From Alphaproteobacteria bacterium (GTDB lineage Bacteria > Pseudomonadota > Alphaproteobacteria > Geminicoccales > Geminicoccaceae), in NCBI GenBank assembly GCA_027045875.1, contig JALUAG010000066.1:1-64000 (forward strand): 64,000 nt of DNA. The letters run 5' to 3'. The notes beneath the pieces are model-generated. The model was not told where the DNA came from and ran no database searches. It was given only the letters and a program-made list of their open reading frames with translations. Position numbers and translations under genes: made by a program. This document shows, in pieces, positions 58,677 to 64,000 of the stretch. Each line of letters opens with the position of its first letter. Position 1 is the first letter of the stretch.

Positions 58677-59126
58677 TCAGCTCTTTTCCGGCTGCGAGGC
58701 GGGCACGGCGGAGGCGCTCTTGCCGGCCGGTTCGGTGGCGATGCCGCCCGCCTCCTCCGCCCCGCCCGGCTTCGCCGGTCCCTCGATGCCGCCGGCGGTC
58801 GGCTCCGGCCGCGCGGACGGCCTGTCCTCCTTGCCCGCGTCCGAGAAATCGAAGGCCCGGTCCAGCTCGCCCTCGGGGTCGATGGTCCTGGCGATGCTGC
58901 TCTTGAGATCGGTGCTGCCGACCTTCTCTATTCCCTTCTTGATCTCGTCGAGCTCGGCTTCGCGGGCCATGTCCTCGATGGAGCGCTGGAAGTCGCGCGC
59001 CATCGCCCGCGCCTTGCCGATCCAGCGGCCGGCGGTGCGCGCCACCCTGGGCAGGTCCTTGGGTCCGATGACGATCAGGGCCACCAGCAGGATGATGGCC
59101 ATCTCGGACCAGCCGATGTCGAACAT
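58677..59126 (-). CDS. tatB: Twin-arginine translocase subunit TatB
   Basis: 149 aa. N-terminal helix MFDIGWSEMAIILLVALIVIGPKDLP is the TatB signature (with Glu at residue 8 and the GPKDLP hinge), followed by the amphipathic helix PRVARTAGRWIGKARAMARDFQRSIEDMAREAELDEIKK and a low-complexity acidic/Pro tail. Lies between tatA and tatC. Confidence 0.96.
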   Translation of the reverse strand: MFDIGWSEMAIILLVALIVIGPKDLPRVARTAGRWIGKARAMARDFQRSIEDMAREAELDEIKKGIEKVGSTDLKSSIARTIDPEGELDRAFDFSDAGKEDRPSARPEPTAGGIEGPAKPGGAEEAGGIATEPAGKSASAVPASQPEKS

Positions 59127-59156
59127 CGCCCGCGCTCCCGGGGGCCCCGCGGCGGG

Positions 59157-59408
59157 TCAGCTCTTGGCCGCCTCGTCGCGCTGCTGGACGGTGGCGTCCA
59201 CCACCGGCCCGGTGGCCTTCTCGGTCTTCTCGGCCGTCACCGGCTTGGGCTTCTCCGTCTCGTCGTCGTCCGTGTCCTCGGCGAGACCCTTCTTGAAGTT
59301 CTTCACCCCCTTGGCGACGTCGCCCATCACCTTGGGCAGCTTGCCGGCCCCGAACAGGATGAGGACGATGAGCAGGATCAACACGACCTGCCAGATTCCG
59401 ATGCTCAT
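59157..59408 (-). CDS. tatA: Twin-arginine translocase subunit TatA
   Basis: 83 aa. MSIGIWQVVLILLIVLILFGAGKLPKVMGD is the TatA transmembrane helix and FGAGKLP hinge, then the amphipathic helix VAKGVKNFKKGL and a charged tail. It starts the tatABC operon. A 96-bp gap separates it from the ABC ATPase gene and likely holds its promoter. Confidence 0.97.
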   Translation of the reverse strand: MSIGIWQVVLILLIVLILFGAGKLPKVMGDVAKGVKNFKKGLAEDTDDDETEKPKPVTAEKTEKATGPVVDATVQQRDEAAKS

Positions 59409-59504
59409 GGGAACTCCTCGCGCACGTCTTCGATCGTGACCGTTCCGGCCATGCAGTTGCAGCGGACAATGGCAGAATTCGGGGGGCGACGCAACGACCC
59501 CCGG

Positions 59505-60635
59505 TCACTCCTCCGGGAACACGAAGAGGTGCCGCGGGTCCAGCGCCACCGTCACCTCCTCGCCGATGGCGACGTCGACGACACCGGTCTCCCGGACCTT
59601 GACCCGGCTGCCGTCGGGGAGCCGCAGCCACACCACATGGACGGGTCCGAGATCGCGCCGCGCCTCGAGCCGCGCCCGCGAGCCGCTGCTGCCGTCGGCG
59701 CGCGTGAGGCGGATGCCCTCGGGTCGTACCACCACCTCGACATCCTCGCCCTCGTCCAGCCGCGCCACCCGGATCTCGCCCAAGGGCGTCGCCACCGCAC
59801 CGCCGCGCACCCGCGCCCGGAAGCGGTTCACCGGCCCGAAGAAGCCGGCCACGAAGGCGTTGGCGGGGCGGGCGTAGAGCTCGGCCGGGGCGCCGCTCTG
59901 CACGATCCGCCCCTCCTGCATGGCGTGGATCACGTCCCCGGCGCGGATGGCCTCCTCGGCGTCGTGGGTGACGAGCAGGGTGGCGGTGCCGGCCTCCCGC
60001 AGGATGGCCAGGGTCTCTTCCCGGATCTGGGTGCGGAGCGCCGTGTCGAGCGCCGAGAAGGCCTCGTCCAGGAGCATCAGATCGGGGTCCGGGGCCAGCG
60101 CCCGGGCGAGTGCCACCCGCTGCTGTTCGCCGCCCGAGAGGGTGTGGGGATAGGCGTCCCGGTAGGCGGTCATGTCGACCCGCGCGAGGAGCTCGCGCAC
60201 CCGGTCATCGCGCGCGCCACGACCCAGATGGCGCAGGCCGAAGGCCACGTTCTCGGCCACCGTCAGATGGGGGAAGAGGGCGAAATCCTGGAACATCAGG
60301 CCCACGCGCCGGCGTTCCGGCGGGATCGAGAAGCCGGGCTCGGCGACGAGACGGCCGCGGATCCGGATCCGGCCCTCCTGGATCGCCTCCAGCCCGGCGA
60401 CCAGCCGCAGGGTGGTGGTCTTGCCGCAGCCCGAGGGGCCGACGAGACAGTGGACCTCGCCCCGCTTCACCGCGAGAGAGACGCGGTCGACCACCCGCCG
60501 CTGCGCGAAGGCGTGGCTCAGGTCCTCGATCTCGAGGCCCGCCGGCTCCTCCTTCCTCTGCCTCGGGGCCGAAATCACGCCCGTCCGATCTGGTTCCTGG
60601 AGCATGCTGGCGATGGTCCGCGCCTTTCTAGCCAT
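59505..60635 (-). CDS. ABC transporter ATP-binding protein (FbpC/PotA-like, orphan)
   Basis: Cytoplasmic ATPase of an importer. 376 aa. Walker A GPSGCGKTTTLRLVAGLE is near residue 70, Q-loop VGLMFQDFALFPHL, signature LSGGEQQRVALARALA and Walker B LMLLDEAFSALD, H-loop LLVTHDAEEA. The C-terminal TOBE-like region (VVVRPEGIRLTRADGSSG; VHVVWLRLPDGSRVKVRETG) resembles ferric or polyamine importers. No permease or binding protein is near. Start taken as ATG 60635, giving the 8-bp overlap seen at other junctions here; ATG 60605 is possible. Confidence 0.88.
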   Translation of the reverse strand: MARKARTIASMLQEPDRTGVISAPRQRKEEPAGLEIEDLSHAFAQRRVVDRVSLAVKRGEVHCLVGPSGCGKTTTLRLVAGLEAIQEGRIRIRGRLVAEPGFSIPPERRRVGLMFQDFALFPHLTVAENVAFGLRHLGRGARDDRVRELLARVDMTAYRDAYPHTLSGGEQQRVALARALAPDPDLMLLDEAFSALDTALRTQIREETLAILREAGTATLLVTHDAEEAIRAGDVIHAMQEGRIVQSGAPAELYARPANAFVAGFFGPVNRFRARVRGGAVATPLGEIRVARLDEGEDVEVVVRPEGIRLTRADGSSGSRARLEARRDLGPVHVVWLRLPDGSRVKVRETGVVDVAIGEEVTVALDPRHLFVFPEE

Positions 60636-61164
60636 CGGCGGCCGGCTTGAAAAGGGAAGCCCCTTCCAGCTCCTCGAGCCGCGGCAGGTCGTCGAGCGAG
60701 GAGAGCCCGAAATGGTCGAGAAAATGCGGCGTGGTCACCCACATCACGGGCCGTCCCGGCACCTCCTTGCGGCCGCGGGGCGCGACGAGCCCGGTCTCCA
60801 CCAGCAGATCGAGGGTGCCGCGGCTGACCGCGACCCCGCGCACCGCCTCGATCTCCCCCCGCGTCACCGGCTGCCGGTAGGCGATGACCGCCAGGGTCTC
60901 GAGAGCGGCGGCGGACAGCCGACGCGGTCGCCGATCGGGGCGCTGCAGGAAGGGCGCGAGCTCGGGCGCCGTGCGGAACGCCCAGCGGCCGCCGCCGCAT
61001 TCGAGCCGTACGCCCCGGCCCGCGTACTGCCGCTGCAGCTCCCGCAGCAGCGGCCCCGCCTCGCCGCGCTGGCCCAGGACCTCCTGCACCGCCCCCTCGG
61101 ACAGGGGCTCGGCGGCGGCGAACAGCAGCGCCTCGACGATGGAGAGCGGGTCGGGTGCGGTCAT
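60628..61164 (-). CDS. scpB: Segregation and condensation protein B
   Basis: Winged-helix partner of ScpA-SMC in chromosome condensation. 178 aa. DPLSIVEALLFAAAEPLSEGAVQEVLG is the first winged helix, and AALETLAVIAYRQPVTRGEIEAVRGVAVSRGTLDLLVETGLVAPRGRKEVPGRPVMWVTTPHFLDHFGL the second. The ATG overlaps the scpA stop by 4 bp (61161-61164). Confidence 0.95.
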   Translation of the reverse strand: MTAPDPLSIVEALLFAAAEPLSEGAVQEVLGQRGEAGPLLRELQRQYAGRGVRLECGGGRWAFRTAPELAPFLQRPDRRPRRLSAAALETLAVIAYRQPVTRGEIEAVRGVAVSRGTLDLLVETGLVAPRGRKEVPGRPVMWVTTPHFLDHFGLSSLDDLPRLEELEGASLFKPAADG

Positions 61165-61904
61165 CGTCGGCGGATCATCAGCGGTGCGAAGGGACGGGTC
61201 TGGTGCAGCTCGATCTCTCCCCGCCGGGCCAGCTCGAGGCTGGCGACGAAACTGGCGGCCAACGCCGAACGGCGCGGCAACAGCTCCATATAGTCCGGCG
61301 GCAGGAAGGCGGAAAGCTCGCGCCACTCGCGGCCGACCAGCAGCCGCGACAACCGCTCCAGCGCCGCCTCCACGGTCATCAGCCGCGGCCGGGGCATCCG
61401 CACCACCTCGCCGCCGCGGCGCGCGCCGAGCCGCGCACAGGCGCGCAGGAGCTCGGCCAGGGTCGCCGCCGCCCCGCCCTCGCGGCGCCGCGGGAGATCC
61501 TCGGGCATGCCGCGGGGGAAGCGGGCGCTGCCGAGACGCGGTCGCCCGGCCAGCCAGGCGGCACCGCGGCGGACGGCGTCCAGCAGCCGCAGACGCTCGG
61601 CGAGATCGCGGGCCATCTCGTCGGCGTCGGGCTCGTCGCGTTCCTCGGGCGGCAGCAGCAGCTGGCTCTTGAGGTAGAGGAGCCAGGCGGCGATCACGAG
61701 GTACTCGGCCGCGAGTCGGAGCTGCATCCGCCGTGCCCGGCGAAGATAGGCGAGATACTGGTCGGCGAGGGCGAGGATCGAGATGGCGGCGAGATCGACC
61801 TTTTGCGCGCGGGCGAGATCGAGCAGGAGCTCGAGCGGCCCGCTGAAGCCGTCGAGCTCGACGACGAACCCGCCCTCCCCGGCGCCGCTCAGCCGATGTT
61901 CCAT
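61161..61904 (-). CDS. scpA: Segregation and condensation protein A
   Basis: Kleisin subunit bridging SMC heads. 247 aa. The N-terminal kleisin motif FVVELDGFSGPLELLLDLARAQKVDLAAISILALADQYL (about residues 13-51) and YLVIAAWLLYLKSQLLLPP are clear. The C-terminal winged helix ends SLELARRGEIELHQTRPFAPLMI. It overlaps the M50 protease stop by 16 bp. Confidence 0.95.
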   Translation of the reverse strand: MEHRLSGAGEGGFVVELDGFSGPLELLLDLARAQKVDLAAISILALADQYLAYLRRARRMQLRLAAEYLVIAAWLLYLKSQLLLPPEERDEPDADEMARDLAERLRLLDAVRRGAAWLAGRPRLGSARFPRGMPEDLPRRREGGAAATLAELLRACARLGARRGGEVVRMPRPRLMTVEAALERLSRLLVGREWRELSAFLPPDYMELLPRRSALAASFVASLELARRGEIELHQTRPFAPLMIRRR

Positions 61905-62584
61905 CCCGAGACCGCCAGCACGATGTCGTAGAGGGTGCCGACCACCGGCAGCAGCACCCAGGCGAGCGGGTTGAAGGCGTAGCCGAACTCGCGGGCGGCC
62001 ATCGGCAGCACGAAGAGCACGAGGATCAGCAGCAGCAGCCCGTAGCGCTCGATGCGCGCGAACCGGGTGGCGAGCGGCAGCGGCAGAATGCCGGTCAGCA
62101 CGCGACCGCCGTCGAGGGGCGGGATCGGCAGCATGTTGAAGGCCGCCAGCACGACGTTGACGATCACCGCATTGGCGAGGTTCTCGCCCACCCATGCGGC
62201 ATAGGGAGGCGGCAGGCCGCTCGTCAGGTGCATGAGGAGCGCCGCCGCCACCGCCAGCAGCATGTTGATGCCGGGGCCGGCGAGCGCCACCCAGATCATG
62301 TCCCGCTTGGGGTGGCGCAGGCGGTGGAAGGCCACGGGTACGGGCTTCGCCCAGCCGAAGATGAAGGGGGCGCCGAACACCAGGAGCAGACCCGGCAGGA
62401 CGAGGGTGCCGAAGGGATCGACATGGGCGATCGGGTTGAAGGTCACCCGCCCCAGCCGGCGCGCGGTGTCGTCGCCCAGCTTCTCGGCCATCCAGCCGTG
62501 CGCCGCCTCGTGGAAGGTGATGGCGACGATGACCGGCAGGAACCAGACCGAGAGGGTGCGCCCGAACTCGACCAGATCAGGCAT
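61889..62584 (-). CDS. Site-2 protease-like M50 membrane metalloprotease
   Basis: 231-aa polytopic membrane protease. Zinc motif HEAAHGWMAEKLGDDTARRLGR is at residues ~25-46 in helix 1, and NMLPIPPLDGGRVLTG near 173 gives the third ligand. Unlike RseP it has no PDZ domain, placing it in the small YwhC/FtsH-linked-type group. Substrates unknown. Inserted between nagZ and scpA, and translationally overlapped with both. Confidence 0.92.
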   Translation of the reverse strand: MPDLVEFGRTLSVWFLPVIVAITFHEAAHGWMAEKLGDDTARRLGRVTFNPIAHVDPFGTLVLPGLLLVFGAPFIFGWAKPVPVAFHRLRHPKRDMIWVALAGPGINMLLAVAAALLMHLTSGLPPPYAAWVGENLANAVIVNVVLAAFNMLPIPPLDGGRVLTGILPLPLATRFARIERYGLLLLILVLFVLPMAAREFGYAFNPLAWVLLPVVGTLYDIVLAVSGWNIG

Positions 62585-63599
62585 CGGCGGCCGTCAGCAG
62601 GGCGTGGAGCTCGCTCCGGGCGGCGGCGCCGTCGGCCCCGGCCGCCGCCAGGCCCGCAAGGGCCGAATCCAGGCGGGCGAGCAGATCCTCCGCCGCCGGC
62701 GCCAGCGCCTCGAGGACGGCGGCGTTGGCGGCGGGATCGCCCGGACAGTAGAGGGCGACATCGCAGCCCGCGGCGAGGGCCCGCCGCGCCCGCGAGGCGG
62801 GATCTCCGGAAAGGGCGTTCATGGCCAGATCGTCACTCAAGAGAATCCCCGAAAACCCGATCCGCTCGCGGACCAGTCGCCGCAGCACGGCGGGCGAATG
62901 CGTGGCCGGACGCTCGCCGTCGACCGCCGTCACCACCACATGCGCCGTCATCGCCAGCGGCGCGGTACGGCAGCGGCGGAACGGCAGGAAGTCGGTCCGT
63001 TCGAGCTCGGCCAGCGGGGCCTCGATATAGGGCAGCCGGTGGTGGCTGTCGACGCGTGCCCGTCCGTGACCGGGAAGATGCTTGATCACCGGCAGCACCC
63101 CGGCCGCCCGCAGGGCCCCGCAGAAACGGGCGCCCAGCCGGCCCACCATCTCCGGATCGCCGCCGAAACTGCGGTCGCCGATGGCCTCGGTGGTGTCGGG
63201 AAAGGCGAGATCGAGGACCGGGGCACAGTCGACGTCGATGCCCACCGCCCGCAGATCGGCGGCGATCGCCGTCGCGAGCGCCGCCGCCGCCCGCTCCCCG
63301 CGGGCGGGATCGCGCCGAAAGAGGTCGCCGATCCGCCGGGCCGGCGGCAACGCGCCCCAGTGGGGCGGGCGCAGCCGCTGCACCCTGCCCCCTTCCTGGT
63401 CGACCAGGATCGGCACCCGACGGTCCGGAAACAGGGCTCTGAGTTCCGTCGTGAGGGCCCGCAGCTGTTCCGGCTCCGCGCAGTTGCGGGCGAACAGGAT
63501 GAAGCCCAGCGGCGGCATCTCCCGGAAAAGCGCCCGCTCCTCGGAGGTGACGGCGGTGCCCGCGACGCCCAGGATCGCAGGCCGCGGCCGCGGCGTCAC
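62577..63599 (-). CDS. nagZ: beta-N-acetylhexosaminidase NagZ
   Basis: Cytoplasmic GH3 enzyme that trims GlcNAc from recycled anhydro-muropeptides. 340 aa. LVDQEGGRVQRLRPPHWGALPPA near residue 65, the catalytic KHLPGHGRARVDSHHRLP near 173 (with the acid/base His of the DSH dyad) and the nucleophile-containing ILLSDDLAMNAL near 250 are present. GTG 63599 is the start, overlapping the SPOR protein stop as GTGA. Confidence 0.96.
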   Translation of the reverse strand: MTPRPRPAILGVAGTAVTSEERALFREMPPLGFILFARNCAEPEQLRALTTELRALFPDRRVPILVDQEGGRVQRLRPPHWGALPPARRIGDLFRRDPARGERAAAALATAIAADLRAVGIDVDCAPVLDLAFPDTTEAIGDRSFGGDPEMVGRLGARFCGALRAAGVLPVIKHLPGHGRARVDSHHRLPYIEAPLAELERTDFLPFRRCRTAPLAMTAHVVVTAVDGERPATHSPAVLRRLVRERIGFSGILLSDDLAMNALSGDPASRARRALAAGCDVALYCPGDPAANAAVLEALAPAAEDLLARLDSALAGLAAAGADGAAARSELHALLTAADA

Positions 63600-64000
63600 C
63601 GCACGGGCCCGACCACGAAACAGTCGCCGCCGGCCCGCTTGATGCGCGTGCAGCGGGCGCGGGCCTCCTCGCGGCTCGCGAACGCTCCGGCCTGCACCCG
63701 GTAGAGGGTGTGCTCACCGCGGCGCGCCGGCTCCACCACCGGCTCCAGCCCCTCGAGCAGGGCGCCGTAGCGGCGGCGGAACCCGTCCCAGGCGCGTGCG
63801 GCCGCCGCCTCGTCGCTGAGCGCCGCGAGCTGGATGCGGAACACGGGACCGCTCGCCGGCGGCGGAGCCGGCTCCGGCTCCCGCCGTGCCGCGACCCGCG
63901 TCGGCGGCTCCGGCTCGTCGCGCAGGGCCGGCGGCACCGGCGATTCCTCCTCTTCTGCCGTGCCGGCGGCATCGCCTGCTGCCGGCTCGATGCCGGCGAT
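63596..64000 (-). CDS. SPOR domain protein (5' part beyond window)
   Basis: The last 134 codons of a gene entering from the right edge. The C-terminal ~75 residues form a SPOR domain, FRIQLAALSDEAAAARAWDGFRRRYGALLEGLEP to RVQAGAFASREEARARCTRIKRAGGDCFVV, which binds denuded peptidoglycan at the septum. The visible upstream part is Pro/Glu/Ala-rich linker. The N-terminal membrane anchor is expected beyond the edge. In alphaproteobacteria a SPOR protein usually precedes nagZ-scpAB. Confidence 0.9.
   Translation of the reverse strand: MAGIEPAAGDAAGTAEEEESPVPPALRDEPEPPTRVAARREPEPAPPPASGPVFRIQLAALSDEAAAARAWDGFRRRYGALLEGLEPVVEPARRGEHTLYRVQAGAFASREEARARCTRIKRAGGDCFVVGPVR

Overview
This is a 64 kb stretch of very GC-rich, densely packed chromosomal DNA with almost no accessory sequence. 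Gene content and order point to an alphaproteobacterium of Rhodospirillales-like gene order. The markers are an NDUFA12-type complex I subunit, an NDUFAF3-like (DUF498/Mth938) and an NDUFAF6-like (squalene/phytoene synthase family) protein, the yajC-secD-secF block, the nagZ-scpAB-tatABC-serS-surE-nlpD block, a plant-type glutamate-cysteine ligase, TrmFO, minCDE and a class II (B12-dependent) ribonucleotide reductase. No species can be named from the window. I saw no rRNA, tRNA, CRISPR array, insertion sequence or prophage.

Layout. 1-2251 (-): a tripartite tricarboxylate transporter (tctC-tctB-tctA, tctA cut by the left edge). 2388-3772 (+): a uracil-DNA glycosylase family protein coupled to a cobalamin-chaperone-like 4Fe-4S protein, running into a convergent arylsulfotransferase-family gene (to 5009). 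5178-7160 (-): a biotin-dependent carboxylase alpha subunit. 7249-17863 (-): a long operon rpsB-tsf-pyrH-frr-uppS-cdsA-dxr-rseP-bamA-skp-fabZ joining translation, isoprenoid, phospholipid and outer-membrane assembly genes. lpxD and lpxA, normally beside fabZ, are absent here. 18033-20452 (-): DUF1285, a NUDIX CoA pyrophosphatase and a CCA-adding enzyme, divergent from 20551-27228 (+), a MoxR/DUF58/BatA-like/DUF4159 membrane cluster. 27241-28968 (-): ilvD. 29059-32708 (+): YihY, fabI, aroC and an exported unknown. 32746-35739 (-): gshA, a ParA-like ATPase and a hydroxyacid dehydrogenase. 35881-37057 (+): DUF3750 and a VOC protein; 37144-37566 (-): NDUFA12.

37567-38163 is the longest non-coding stretch and carries a probable NrdR operator and promoter for nrdJ (38164-41763). 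nrdJ is followed by two hairpin terminators and a tight group of DnaA-box-like 9-mers ahead of trmFO (42059-43432) and minCDE (43509-45446). 45456-47575 (-) holds two amidohydrolases. 47729-50396 mixes a glycine-zipper lipoprotein, the squalene/phytoene synthase homologue, Fe-type sodB and a chromosomal TraT lipoprotein. 50431-53792 (-) is DUF498-secF-secD-yajC, next to a DUF815 ATPase. 54833-64000 (-) is the envelope/division/export run: SPOR protein (cut by the right edge), nagZ, an M50 protease, scpA, scpB, an orphan ABC ATPase, tatA-tatB-tatC, serS, surE and nlpD.

Many neighbours share 4-bp ATGA/GTGA or 8-bp stop/start overlaps, so translational coupling is a theme. Non-ATG starts (GTG, TTG and probably one CTG) are frequent. 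The observations I rate highest are the missing lpx genes in a BamA/Skp/FabZ operon, the MMACHC-like ferredoxin coupled to a glycosylase, the DnaA-box cluster, the probable CTG start with a perfect ribosome-binding site, and the MoxR/VWA-like/DUF4159 membrane cluster.
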